Source of the DNA: Haplosporangium gracile | Lineage: Eukaryota > Mortierellomycota > Mortierellomycetes > Mortierellales > Mortierellaceae | Assembly (NCBI GenBank): GCA_015499985.1 | Contig: JAAAUF010000730.1 | Location: forward strand, 1-21,260 | Direction: 5' to 3' | DNA length: 21,260 nt | In this document: positions 1 through 11,280 of the stretch, piece after piece | How the letters are laid out: each line of letters opens with the position of its first letter | How positions within the stretch are numbered: the first letter of the stretch is position 1 | Position numbers and translations under genes: made by a program | The notes under the pieces: model-generated | Told to the model about the DNA's origin: nothing | The model's input: the letters and a program-made list of their open reading frames with translations, nothing else | The model's database searches: none

Positions 1-40
<40 letters not shown>

Positions 41-58
41 CCTCTCTCTCTCTCTTTC
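1..58. repeat. (CT)n microsatellite
   Basis: Nearly pure CT dinucleotide tract with a few interruptions at the left edge. It lies in the presumed second intron of the OPT gene, where on the minus strand it reads as (GA)n. Confidence 0.9.
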
Positions 59-282
59 TAGATCTCGACGGCATAGCATATCTTCTAAATCTCATTCTCG
101 GTGTATTCGTCCCTTTTGATCTTACGATTCCAATGGTTCCTATCTCTCCTGTTTTTTTGCCCTTGTTTCATTTGTTAAGTCCTTCTGTCCGCCTCCGTTT
201 ATCCTTTGTTCCTTGTTCCTTGTTCTTTGTATCTCGATGTCGAAGTGGCCATTATCCGATGTTGTTTTTTTTTTTAACTTAC

Positions 283-1284
283 GGATAGGACAGAAGTTGG
301 ATGACCAGGCCGGAGACGACCATGGGAGCATCGCGAAAGAAGCTATTTGTTGTTGTGGATTGTAAATAAAGAGATTTGTCAATCTTGATTTTGTCGGTTC
401 AGATTTTGTTTTGCGCATTAATTATCCGATCGAGAGTCAACTTACAAGAACTGTATATGCCACATGGAGATGGAAAAACGAACGCAAGGGCAAAATTTGG
501 GCACATCCAGCCCGAAGTGGATAGAAAAAGGGGAATCGAGATCAAAAATCAAAAGCAGAAACAAAAAAGAGACGAAAGGTAAACACCATTGTTATTCAGA
601 CACATCGCATGAGTAATCACCATCAGTATCAGTCCACCACTCTTTATCCATGTTCATGCACAACACTCTTGCCATTGACTCGTCCGGTCTCAGCGCAATT
701 AACCTTAATCTGCTCCGGCATGGAGACTATCTCCCATCCCAACCTTCGCTGTTTTCTTTTCTTTTTTTTTTTTACCACGTTACCTGGTTGACAAAGGCCA
801 AGGATAAGATAGAAGCAAGACCCATGACCCAGAACCGGAATGTCAAACATGGTATCGAAGGATCATCCGTGTTCGACACCACTGCTGCTACTTCTGCAAC
901 CGGCGACATTTCCCGTCCATGCTCGTCCTTCAAGCTGTCTCCTTCGCTGTTATCATCCGAGTCCGAATCTGAACGCGTATCTATCGGTCGATGTCCCATC
1001 TCTTCTCGTTCGTCGTCACTTGAAAAAGAACTCTTCTTCTCGCCACTCGCAGAAAGTAATCCCTTATTGTCCCTGGCGTTAGAGGAAGAGGAAGAGGATG
1101 TGGACACGGTAGATTTAGATCCATAAGCAGCCTGTTGCAAGAGCGAAGACGAAGGTGGTGGGGGCGACGACGGTAGTGGCGGTAGTGTCGGTGGTACTGC
1201 ATACGAGATCCTGTTGAGTTCCTGCATCGGCGTCATTTCTCCGTCCTTGATATCATCTCGATCCTTGCGTCTGCCTAGTGGCAT
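283..1284 (-). CDS. OPT-family oligopeptide transporter, N-terminal part (runs off left edge)
   Basis: This is the 5' part of a proton-coupled oligopeptide transporter (OPT family), a multi-pass membrane protein importing small peptides. Two exons are seen: 1284-776 and 342-283. The intron between them (343-775, 433 nt) has donor GTAAAA and acceptor ATAG. A second donor (GTAAGT) at 282 leads to exons outside the window. The first in-frame ATG is at 1284. Residues 1 to about 130 are Ser/Pro/Asp-rich, probably a cytosolic disordered tail. Then come DDPSIPCLTFRFWVMG and a hydrophobic stretch ending in FVNQ, which is the usual OPT first membrane segment. Exon 2 encodes FFRDAPMVVSGLVIQLLSYP, matching the next conserved OPT block. 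The junction gives NQVTC-FFRD, about one residue longer than I expect for the family, so a missed microexon is possible. The family call is firm; the exon 1/2 junction is less so. Confidence 0.8.
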
Positions 1285-2970
1285 GTCTGTCTCTCTTGGC
1301 CTGTTGAAGGAAGGAAGGAAGGAAGGACCGGCTTGGCAGATTTTTGTTGGAGATGAACACTGATGGTTCACAGTCCTGTTTTGATGTCCAAGAGAGGGAT
1401 GAAATGTATGAGGCCTGAGAGAGGTCAGTTTAAGATCATAGATACATCGTTGTTGCGATTGTTGTGTATGAATGTGAAGGAGGAACTGGTAAGAGAAGTG
1501 AAAAAAAAAAGGAAAAGAAAAAAAATAGACGACGTCTGTGCCTTTTTATTCTTTTTGACTCAAAGGGGGGAGAATAGCGAAGGTAGAAGGGACGTGTTTG
1601 TGTGGTGTTATTATGTCGGGCGGGGAAAAGGGGAGGGAGGGGCACGGATCCTTCTTTTTTCTAAATTGAATGGAAACGAAGGAAAGAAGGGAGATAAACA
1701 ACAAGATGTCGGGGATCTAGCCCTCGCATGTGTTACTGTTTACCTGCTGTCGATATGAGAGCGGTGATGATTGATAAGAGGTATGGCAGAGGGCCGTGTT
1801 TTGAATTCTTGGTGGTGGTAACTACTGTTGATCGCGTATGTGTGAAATGAATGGATGGTGAATATGCGCCAGGAGAGGTCATATCCAGCCTGGTAATGGA
1901 AGACTAGAAGGAGTGAGAAAGAACAAAACGAAAAGAAACAAAAAAAAGAAGGAGAGCCCGGGACTGCAACATAACAAACAGTCCTTCTGTCTCCTCTTCT
2001 CGTTTCGATCATGACCGCGTAGACAAAAAAGGCCTTCGCGCTTTGTTACAAAAGGGTGACCATGGTGTCATCGATCACTAGTAAACCATTGTCAGGGCAT
2101 CCAATCGCCGGTAATCAAAAGGTTGAACCAGAATCTCACACATGTCATTCCTCTGATCCTCCGTCAACTTCTATGGCGTCAATCCGCATCGTCCTTTTCT
2201 GTCTGCTCTTCTTCACCGCAGTGAACATGTCTGCCCACCAACATGGATAGAGCAACGGCCCCTTTGCTCGTGTGCAACAAGATAGCTTGCTAAATAGCTA
2301 TCTATCAGATGAACTGCAGGCCGGGCTGAAAGCACTCTGCATATCTATGTCACTACCGCCGCCATTAACCAAACAATCAACCAGTCGGTTATTCCACATC
2401 CAGCTTTCAACCGGTTTCAAGACTTATGTTGATCCGTTGGCTATTTTTGAGAAATTGTGGAGAGGAAGCTCAGCCACGAAAAGGATTTTCGGACATTTCA
2501 CCACCTTCTGAACATTGAAAAAAAAAAAAACAGAAAAGCACCCACGCAATCAACAGAAAAAAAACATAGACGAGACGTAGGGGCAAAAAGAAAAGGCGAC
2601 ATAATGGTTCGCAAGCAAAATTAGTTATTATTATGGTACAAAAAAATGCGTGAAAGGCGATAAACCTGTGGACGGATAACAAGGATAGCAAATGATGAAT
2701 GATGCCACAAAACTGCAACAGAAAAACTTGAAAAAAAAATGTCCAAGGCGCCTCTTATAAAAAAAAAAAGAGAGGGCTGGTCTGGCCTTGGTCGTAAGTT
2801 GGTCCTTATGCGGCCAAACGTTCAGGTGCTTCGGAACCCCCTCAGGAAATCCCTCTCAATCCCAAACGCGGCCTCTAAACTTCAATAGCTGTTTGATTGA
2901 TCGATGGAATATTGAAAAGAAATGTTGTTAGTCACTCTATATCTCATTACTTGTGGACAACATAACTATA
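1285..2970. other. Intergenic region, OPT promoter / CLIP 3' flank
   Basis: About 1.7 kb between the OPT start and the CLIP stop. It holds short open frames on both strands (for example 2272-2511 plus), but none has recognisable protein similarity, splice support or homogeneous codon use. Several A-rich runs occur (1501-1528, 2517-2530, 2757-2771). It presumably holds the OPT promoter and the CLIP 3' UTR. No canonical AATAAA was found close after the CLIP stop. Confidence 0.6.
1306..1327. repeat. (GGAA)n tetranucleotide repeat in OPT 5' leader
   Basis: About five tandem GGAA units lie 22 nt upstream of the OPT start codon. On the transcribed (minus) strand this is a TTCC pyrimidine tract, like the pyrimidine-rich leaders of the other genes here. 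Confidence 0.8.
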
Positions 2971-5900
2971 TCACTCAAACAACATTAACACGTACGTTAG
3001 CGACTCGTTGGGACACTCGTCGGTGTAATGAAGCCCAAACTCTTCACAGTTCTCGCAATACTATCATGTAAGAAAGCAAATCTGGTGAGAAAATATCGTC
3101 AACAAGTAAAAAGCATCTATAACTTTCAGAGAACAAGCCATAAAATGGAGACTTACTGGGCGGTCATCCTCCATCTCAGAAGGAACAGGCGTACTGCTAA
3201 TGGACGAAGACGATTCATGCCTCCTCATGCCAGTCTTATTCCCGCTGAACACGGCCTTGCAGCTTATAATGTCGTGGCCTTCGATTTCGCAAATCTCACA
3301 AAATAAGACCTCGTTGTCCTCCACAGGTTCCGCCACTGGTGTTGAAGCCTTAAGCGATTGAGTTCGTACAGGCACCGTCAAGGGAGAGCGTTGGTTATCC
3401 TGGGGCTGATAGTTCCTGGACGGCGCTGGACGACTGGTCGACAGGTAGGGTGAGCTGTTTGGCCCACTGGGTGTCGCCGAAAGCTGCCTCTTTAGATCCG
3501 AGATTTCTTGCTGAAGACGATCAATCTGCTTCTGCTTCCGCTGAACTTCCTCTTCGAGATCGGCCTCATGGAAGATCTTACTCTCGATCAACGACTCCAA
3601 CTCGGTCAATTCTTTGTTCAACTGGCCAACTTCGTATGCCTTGGAACGATCCAGATCAACATATCGCTGGCGAAGGTCCCGCATCTCCGATGCATGCGCC
3701 TTGGTCAGACGATCAAGTAGGGCTTGCTTCTCCTTTAACAGCCCCTCGAGACGGATGACGGATTGAGACTGTACGGCTGCTGCTGCAAGGCTTTCGGCCG
3801 TGTTATCCTTGCCTGCTCCGCTGGGTTCTGAGCTCTCCATCTGATCCAGCTCATCCTTATCCTCAGTCGCCTCAGATCCACCTTCAGCTGCCAGACTCTC
3901 CGCATGAAGCCGCTCAACCTCGTCCATCAGCTTGAGGCACTCTGTTTCGACGTGCTTGTGAGCCTCCATCAAGTTGTCATGTTCCTGCATCAGCTTCTTG
4001 TTGACGTTGCCTACAGTGACATTCTCGCGGGTCAAGTCGTGAACCATGAGCTTCAGATTGGCGACCTCCTCCTCCAGATCCACCCGGCTCGTAGCAGTCT
4101 CCAGGGTAGGCGGCTCGCCTTCGCTCTTGGTTGTAACCTTGGCAGGCGTCGAAATGGCCAGGGCCAAGGCAGCCTCGAGCTCAGAGACTTTGTTGGCCAA
4201 CTGCAACTTCTCTTCTTGTACAGTCTTGTGCTCCTCTCGGATTGTTGCAATGTCATTGGCGTGGTTTGACTGGAGTTGTGAGATCTTGTCCTCGAGTTCT
4301 TTCCTCACTGATGCTGCTTCCTGCTTGAAAGAGTCGCGCTGCGTCTGTGCCTCTGCCAGTTTAAGTCCGGAGTCCTCGATTTTGGCGTTCTTTTGAATGA
4401 CTTCGAGCTGCATCGCCTCACACTGCTCCTTCCATGTCTCGACTGTCAATGCAACCGCCTCCAAGCCGTCCAACTTTTCCTTCATCTCTGCGACACACGT
4501 CTTGGAAGCCGTCTCGACCTCGGTAATCTTGGACTCTAAGGCGGAACGTTCCTTTGAAAACTGGTCCCTTGCTTCAATCCACTGATCGCGAAGCTGCCCG
4601 ATTTCCGTCTCTAGCGCTTCCTTAGACTCGTTCAAATCGATCACGGTCTCCTCCAGCTCGGTCAGCTTTATGAGAAGATTTTCTTCGTTGTTTTCCAATA
4701 TTTGCATCTCGGATCGAAGGCCAGAAATGACGGTGATGTCCTCTGCAATCGCCTCCTCCAAACGCCTCTTCTCGTGCTCCCAGACCTTGCGCATTTGGTC
4801 GACTTCCTCGCTCTGTACCATGCCTGCGAGGTCTTCTAGCTCCGCTTTAAGGCCGATGATCTCCTGCTCCCGTTTCGCAATAGATGCCTCGTAATCCTTG
4901 GCCTTCTCCTCCAGTGACTTGATCAGTTTCTCGTTCTTGGCCAAAAGGAGCTGTGACTCTTGAAGGTCAGCACCGGTCTGGCGCAGCTTGGTCTCCGCCT
5001 CTGTCTCCTTGTTCCGTCGAACTTCGGCCTCGTGATCCAGTCGAGCTTGCACCTCATGAAGTTGCTCCTCAGAATGAGTTGCGTCCCGAAGAGCCGCCTC
5101 CAGCTTGGAACGAAGAGAGTCTGTTGTCACTTTCAGCACCAACTCCAGATCCTCCAAACGAGCTTGAAGGGCGTCTCGTTCTTCCTCCAGGCGAGTCAAC
5201 TGCTCGGCCCATTGAGCGGTGCTTGCGTTGAGCGATTCCTCTGCGGCCCTCACCTTGGCGTCGTCCTCCACAGCTTGAGCCTGGAACTCCTGCAACTTGA
5301 CCTCTAGCATAGAGATCTTTTCCTCCGCATCATGCAAGTGCTTGGTGGCCGTCTCAATCAACGCTTGCTGCTCCTCGCGACCGAGTCCATTAGCGGCAGC
5401 CTGTTGCTGTTGTTGTTGTTGTTGCTGCTGCTGTTGAAAAAGTTCTTGTAGTTGCTCTGTCAAGTCAACCTTCTCTTGGGTAAGGGCAGCCCGTTCCTTC
5501 ATCCACCTTGCTGCATCCAACCAAGCCTGCGTCATCTTTTCCGTCATGGATTTAATCTCCTGATCCTTGGCCTGCTTTTCTTTCTCCCACTCCTCCTTCA
5601 TCGAATGAAGTTCCTCGAGTTCCTGTCCCAGACGCTCATCGATGCCCCCTCGACCCAGACTCTTGCTCAGGAAGACACGCTCGTCGTAGGAGAGATCCCG
5701 CTTCTCGAGTAGCCGCGTCATCTCCAGTTGGCTCTTGGTCTGGTTCATCTCGGTCTTGAGCATGTTGTTCTCGGCGACCGCCACACCGAAATCAAGCCGA
5801 AGCTGCTGAAATTGCGTCGCCAGGTTGCCTTGAGGAGATTCGGCCATTTGAATTAGAGTGGCTTGATCAAGGAGGTTGGGTGAGAGCACCGAGTTGGTGT

Positions 5901-7565
5901 TGGAGCTGGCGCTGCCATTGGTATCGGAGTGGTCGGAGGAGCGCGAAGAGAGTCTTCTGGACGAAGTCATTAATCGTCCGGGCGTTGGGGAAGTGCGAGG
6001 TCGACTAGACACTGAACCAGGGGGAGATATCGTTTGTCCTGATCTAGAATATGCACTGGTCTTGGTTGCCTGAGGTTTGCTGCCTGGCTGAGACAAGCGT
6101 GAGCCCAGTCCTGACCTGATATTGGAGGCAGAGGGTGTTGGTGAGGTTGTGTGAGGACTGGTCGAAGTTAATGAGAGGGTTCTGCTTGTTGAGGGAGATC
6201 CTGGAGACTCTTGTGCGGCGCCGCTTTGTTGTGCAGCCAGACGTGAATTGGCGGGTTGTGACATCACATTCCGCTGTTTGAGCTGGGTGGCGGTGACTCC
6301 AATATACTTTGACGCTCTAGAACCAGCAGTGATCCTGGCGGCTGCTTGGGCAGCATGGTCGACTGTTAGTTGTGGTGGTGGTGTCGGTTGTGATGGTGAT
6401 GTTGGCTGTGCATTCTCGCGGATTGGGGATATTTGGGTAATTGCTGAGGCAGTGGCTGTTGGTGTTGGGGAGAAGGGCAGGAGGAGTTCGGTCTTAACAA
6501 CCTTGGCGGCCAGGACAAAAATTCCGCAATTCGCTCGGCAGCTGAAATATGTCACTCTAAATAAACATAAAGATAATGTTGCAAGAAACAAGTGTCTGCG
6601 TCAGTAAACATAGACACGCATACTTTCTTTCTAATACTGTCATACCACGTTTTTTCTCCCGCCCTGTGTTTGCAAATAAGTTTGTTGGAATAACAGGATA
6701 TACTAAAAGAAAAAAATGCTTACCCGGCTACTGTGCCGTCGTTCTTTCCTGTTGGAGTGTCGAGCTCGATACCTGCCCATATTCCAGTCTTGAACTGAGC
6801 TGGTCCGACAAAGCGAAGGTATCCTGTCAAGCCCATACTCTCGACTGCTACTCTATCGCCGAGCTCGATGTCCTCGAGCGATGCTGGGAGCTGGTTTTGT
6901 GCTGGAGATCCAGGAATGGTAGACAGAGCGCCATTGGTGCCTAGAGCTGTGTTTCTAGCAGTCATTCCTGAAGGGCCAGTTCCCGTCAGCCGCTGAAATC
7001 CAGGCTGCTTAGATAGGCGAGGTGTCGAAAGACTTGATGATGCTGCGCCCGAGGAGGCGCCTGCGGACTGACGGAGAGGTGTTGTGGGCGAAGAGGTCGA
7101 GGGTAAAGATAAAGAAGAGGAGGCTGAAAAGGCTTGTTGGAGTGTTGAGGTGGTGAAAGGGGACACGGCGGAGAAGGTGCCCCCTTGGTTTGCGCTGACG
7201 CGCGAAGTGCTGGGGCGTCGTCCCTGGGGAGAGCGAACGTATAAAGGGGAAGCGAGACCAGTGGGCGAGCATGCTCCGTTTGTGGTTCCTGAAGCTCCTG
7301 CTGTGCTTGAATCTGATCCTATGGAATCTGCTCGCCTTCGGTTGGCGCTGATGATGCCGGGGTTGTGGGCTGAGATGGCCTCGGCGAGGAGGGATTGCTG
7401 TTCTTGAGTCATGTTCTGAAACGCCTTTGTGGTCGAGGCAGCCGGAGGCACGAGAGAGCGGCGCTGGTAGGGGTTACCAGACCCGGGTATGCCTGTGAGG
7501 GAGGGAGGTCCCCCTGAGGTGGGTGACTTCGTTTTTGAACCACCCTGGGGTGTTTTTAGGGCCAT
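2971..7565 (-). CDS. CLIP-170-type microtubule plus-end tracking protein
   Basis: Cytoplasmic linker protein binding growing microtubule plus ends (CLIP-170, S. pombe tip1 and S. cerevisiae Bik1 family). Exons are 7565-6724, 6556-3157 and 3060-2971, with introns of 167 and 96 nt, both GT-AG. The product is 1443 aa. The start is the first in-frame ATG (MALKTPQ). Domains: Ser/Thr/Pro-rich head 1-229; one CAP-Gly at about 232-302 with the GKNDG tubulin-tail-binding motif at 273-277, split by intron 1 after GTVAG; a second disordered basic linker; and a coiled coil from about 520 to 1306 with a 12-Gln run at about 655-666. Two CCHC zinc knuckles close the protein (C1367, C1370, H1375, C1380 and C1416, C1419, H1425, C1430). 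The second knuckle fills the short last exon. Mammalian CLIP-170 has two CAP-Gly domains, whereas fungal members usually have one, as here. The family assignment is secure. Confidence 0.95.
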
Positions 7566-7610
7566 GTTGGCGTGTTGTTGCAGTTGCAATTGTTGATTGT
7601 GTTGTGTGAG

Positions 7611-7723
7611 CTGGAATGAAGAAGAAAGATGATGAGGTTGGGGGAAGAAGGCCTCGCGTGGAAAGTATGTACAAGAAATATGGTTTAGAGACAGGCGACG
7701 AGGGGAGGGAGGAGAGGAAATAC
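7611..7723 (-). other. Possible 5' UTR intron of the CLIP gene
   Basis: On the minus strand, AAAG|GTATTT at 7723 and a pyrimidine-rich TTCCAG acceptor ending at 7611 bound a 113-nt segment, 45 nt upstream of the CLIP ATG. It would lie wholly in the 5' leader. Only the splice-site shape supports it. Confidence 0.35.
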
Positions 7724-8342
7724 CTTTGGTCAAAGGTAGTGTCGCGATAATGAAGAAGACGAAGAGGAGCCGTGTCGTTGCTGTTGTTTCTCTGTTGGTG
7801 GCAAGAGAAGGGGTAGGAAGGAGTGCTGTTGGTGATGAGAGGGGAGGGTGATGAGAAGGGGAGGGGATGACAGACAATCAAGATGGGATGGAAGTAAAAA
7901 GTCTACGAGCACCTAGCCTAGTGCGTTAAGTCGATAAATTAGCAACTGAGCACTTTGCTTTTGTTTTTGTGTTATTGAGGTGTGAGCAGACTGTACATGT
8001 CACCAGACTGCTGCAGGTCAGAGCTTGGTAGAGGTGTATGTGATGTATGCGCGTCTGCTGCCTTGGCATGTTAATAAAAACAAGGGTGGGAGAGATGAAG
8101 GAAAGGCGCTTCTATCAAGAGAGGGTAGAATATAGGTAGAAGTGTAGAATGAATGGCTGGGCGAAGCATAGCAAGTGTCTATTATTCTTGCACAACAACG
8201 TTTTTGTTGTGCTGCTGTGTTTGCTGGTCGTCGCTTAGTTGTCGCTCGCAAGAGATGCATGATTAGAAGAATGACGATTTGGTGGCAGAAGTGATGATTG
8301 TCAGACGCGCGTTGATTTCATGTAGAATACGAGATTACTGAT

Positions 8343-8380
8343 GATAGATAGATATATATAGATATAGATATAGATATAGA
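8343..8380. repeat. GATA/GATATA microsatellite
   Basis: Short GATA units followed by tandem GATATA units in the divergent intergenic region. Likely length-variable. Confidence 0.85.
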
Positions 8381-8631
8381 CGGGGATAGGCCATGACAAG
8401 GGTCAAGTGGAGGCCTTCTTTTGTATTGTCCGACTTGGACAAAGAACGGTATATAGGCAACAGTGTCTTGTTGTTGACTACCTGTCGGAGTAGGCGACTC
8501 ATCATTCTTTGCGGAGAGAGAGAACAAGTTATGGGACCGACGTCCATTGATATTGCATTCGAAAGGGAAAATCCGGAGAACAACTGCGCACGGGTATGCC
8601 CCTTTTTCACTACTCTCCTCAGGTCCAGTGA

Positions 8632-8645
8632 CAATTGGCCAATTG
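8632..8645. promoter_or_regulatory. 14-bp palindrome with back-to-back CCAAT boxes
   Basis: CAATTGGCCAATTG is a perfect palindrome containing ATTGG and CCAAT head to head, about 500 bp upstream of the ADP/ATP carrier ATG and 1.07 kb upstream of the CLIP ATG. CCAAT boxes are bound by the HAP/NF-Y complex, which in fungi controls many respiratory genes. The link to this carrier is inference. Confidence 0.4.
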
Positions 8646-9142
8646 CATCATTGTTCCTGGCTCAGCATCAAGTACGCTTAACACACATACACACACTCGC
8701 ACGGCATATCCCAAATACGGAAACAAACTTCTCGTACTACTTTACTTCATCCTCTTGTCCCTTCGGATCCGAACGCCTTCTTCAGCCCTCTAATGATATT
8801 GTTACTGTTGATGACTTTGATTCCCTGCGCTCGCATTCCCAAACTTATTCATGTTCATTCAAAATATGATGGGAGAAGTGAGTTAGAAAAGTGAGGAAAG
8901 AAAAAACGTTGTACTAGTGCGTCGACTTTTTTTTGTATTCTTGTTCGCGCAACCAAATATTCTCACCACCGATCAGATGGCAACGGCGAATACGACTTGC
9001 TTAAAAAACTCCTTAAATACCGCAACCCTTTTGTCCCTTCTTTTCTTCTCACCACCAACACCTCACTTCTCTTCACTCTTCCTTTTCATAGGATACACTC
9101 CCCACTCTACCACAATCAACCCAACCCTTACTCTTGTCCATC

Positions 9143-10458
9143 ATGAGTCAACAACAAAAACAAAATAGCGCCGTCTTCAACCAGCGTGTCATGACCGACT
9201 TTCTCCTCGTAAGATTCAACTCCCTATTTTCCCTAGGTATCCTCACTGCCTAATGCAATTATCACAGATTGGCTCCACTAAAACTCTTGTCCTCTGTCTT
9301 CGCGAAAAACTACTTTAGGGAGGAGTCTCTGCCGCCGTCTCCAAGACTCTCACCGTATGTGCTTCATTTCATTTTGCATACTGGACTTGGAAAGTTTGCA
9401 GCATATTCATCCTACTTTCATACTAAGACTCCTTTCCTTCTTACTTTCAATCACCTTTCTCTCAACAGGCACCCATCGAGCGAGTCAAAATTCTGATTCA
9501 GAACCAGGACGAAATGATCAAGTCGGGTCGCCTCAACAGACCCTACGGAGGCATTGTCGACTGCTTCAAGCGTGTGACTGTCGAAGAGGGCGTCAAGGCG
9601 TTCTGGAAGGGCAACGGCACCAATGTTATCCGCTACTTCCCCACCCAGGCCCTGAACTTTGCCTTCAAGGATCACTTCAAGCGCATGTTCAGCTACAAGA
9701 AGGAACGCGACGGATACGCCAAATGGCTCGCCGGCAACTTGGCGTCAGGAGGAATGGCGGGGGGCATTTCGCTGACGATCGTCTATTCTCTGGACTATGC
9801 CCGCACTCGTCTCTCGAGTGATGCCAACGGCAAGAATGGCACCGCCCGCCAGTTCAACGGTTTAATTGATGTCTATAGAAAGACCATCGCGTCTGATGGT
9901 CTTGCTGGTCTCTACCGTGGCTTCAACATCTCCCTTGTTGGTAACGTTATCTATCGCGGCTTGTAAGTTTCAATCCTTTCATTACAGAATGATACCTTTG
10001 TTCATGTATCCATTTTGATCATGATATATAATGGGAATGGAACCTTATTACCTAACAACGACCATCCCTTTATTGCATGGTGTTTCATCGACTCTTCTAA
10101 TTTTCCGAATTTTAGGTACTTTGGATTGTACGACTCTATCAAGCCTAGCTTGCCCAGCTTTCTTCAGGGCTCCTTCATTGCTTCCTTCATCCTCGGCTTT
10201 GGTGTGACCAACTTGGCTAGCTTTGTTGCTTACCCCATCGACACCATTCGTCGCCGTATGATGATGACCTCGGGAGAGGCCGTCAAGTACAAATCCTCGT
10301 TCGATTGCTACAGCCAGATTGTCGCGAAGGAAGGATACAAGTCCTTGTTCAAGGGTGCTGGAGCCAATGTCTTGCGCGCCGTTGCTACTGCTGGTGTCCT
10401 TGCTGGATACGATCAGCTTCAGGCCCTCACCAAAAACATGTCCTTTGGTAGTGCCTAA
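9143..10458 (+). CDS. AAC: Mitochondrial ADP/ATP carrier
   Basis: Inner-membrane antiporter exchanging matrix ATP for cytosolic ADP (mitochondrial carrier family SLC25). Exons are 9143-9208, 9319-9354, 9469-9962 and 10116-10458, joined by GT-AG introns of 110, 114 and 153 nt, giving 312 aa, close to the usual 300-318. The N-terminus (MSQQQKQ...[11 protein letters not shown]) runs into [10 protein letters not shown]. The three carrier signatures are visible: PIERVK at 36-41, YSLDYARTR in repeat 2 and YPIDTIRRR in repeat 3. The AAC-specific RRRMMM is at 244-249. Repeat 2 retains [23 protein letters not shown] across intron 3. The 12-codon second exon is confirmed because exons 1 to 3 read continuously through [22 protein letters not shown]. 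Regulation may involve the CCAAT palindrome upstream. Assignment is certain; which paralogue it is cannot be told. Confidence 0.98.
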
Positions 10459-10694
10459 ACGCGTGTTCAACCGTTGATATAATTTCTGCGACGCGTGTTT
10501 CATTTTTCATGACCTTTTAAATTTCTACTCTCTCCACTCCCATGTCAGTCTCCACTCAAATTGACAACTTTCAGTTTCAACAACCTCTCCACTCTACAAA
10601 AAAAAAAAAACCACATTACTCAGTATCCTTGGACAATACATGCAACAGTTGCATGTTTGTTCACACCTCCCCACTCTTGATTCGTTTATAACAA

Positions 10695-10746
10695 CAATTA
10701 CATCAAACAATTACATCAAACAATTACATCAAACAATTACAACAAA
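10695..10746. repeat. 13-bp tandem repeat, four copies
   Basis: Three exact copies of CAATTACATCAAA (10695-10707, 10708-10720, 10721-10733) are followed by one variant copy, CAATTACAACAAA (10734-10746). It lies about 240 bp after the carrier stop, overlapping a possible AATAAA at 10745-10750. Confidence 0.95.
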
Positions 10747-11245
10747 TAAATGAAAGGTCATGACCTCGCGAAAACTTTTAATTCTCCATGCGCACAGGCA
10801 ACGGACAGGAAACAAAAAAAAATAAAACAATGTTTTTGTTATTAGTTCACCCAAGATTGAACCATGCGCAATATACAAAGGTAATTGTATGTCATTGACT
10901 GCGGCGAATGATACATACGTGTGTGTGTGCCCCTTGTTTGTCCTAAAGCAGGCCAAAGATGGGTGCCTGGACGCGTCCTTTTTGGGCTAAATGTTCTTTC
11001 CCAATTGCGTGTGTTTGCTTCTGGGGAAGGTATGAGTCCAGTGGTTGATTCGCATGCGGGGTTGACTTCTCCCCTCCCCCGAACAACATTCGAGGAAGGA
11101 AGGGACTGCTTTCTTCCTCAACCCGCCATCCTTTTTTTGCTTTCTTCTTTCACTTTCTGCTCACTCACAAATCCTCCTTCTCTTCTTTCCCCACTCTCCC
11201 CCTTCCTCTTTTTTACTTACATACTCACCCCTTATGCCATAGCAG

Positions 11246-11280
11246 CATCCCTCCCTACATCCCTCCCTACATCCCTCTCC
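11246..11280. repeat. 12-bp pyrimidine tandem repeat (CATCCCTCCCTA)
   Basis: Two exact copies and one imperfect copy of a 12-bp pyrimidine-rich unit in the leader of the NAD kinase gene, 55 nt before its ATG. Confidence 0.85.

Larger units (their letters stand above)
7566..9142. promoter_or_regulatory. Divergent promoter region between CLIP and ADP/ATP carrier genes
   Basis: Head-to-head intergenic region of about 1.6 kb. It contains a GATATA microsatellite (8343-8380), a 14-bp palindrome carrying opposed CCAAT boxes (8632-8645), a TATA-like TTAAATA at 9013-9019, and a CT-rich stretch leading to the carrier ATG. A 158-codon open frame at 8393-8869 (plus) has no recognisable domain and is not called as a gene. 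Confidence 0.55.

Noticed and set aside
1..282. Search for exon 3 of the OPT transporter
   Set aside because: No acceptor followed by conserved OPT sequence after LLSYP is visible down to the left edge. The exon must lie outside the window.
2053..2115. Minus-strand peptide DNGLLVIDDTMV resembling a DDE-transposase catalytic block
   Set aside because: Only about 20 residues without the following conserved Lys, no supporting sequence on either side and stops close by. Not enough to claim a transposon relic.
2272..2511. 79-codon open frame on the plus strand
   Set aside because: No similarity recognised, no splice or leader context, and flanked by A-rich non-coding sequence.
3904..4396. Plus-strand open frames antisense to the CLIP coiled coil
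   Set aside because: Antisense shadows of a coding region with strong codon bias. The Leu-rich translations reflect antisense Glu/Gln/Lys codons.
8393..8869. 158-codon open frame on the plus strand between CLIP and the ADP/ATP carrier
   Set aside because: No recognisable domain, mixed composition, and it lies in a divergent promoter region. Probably chance.
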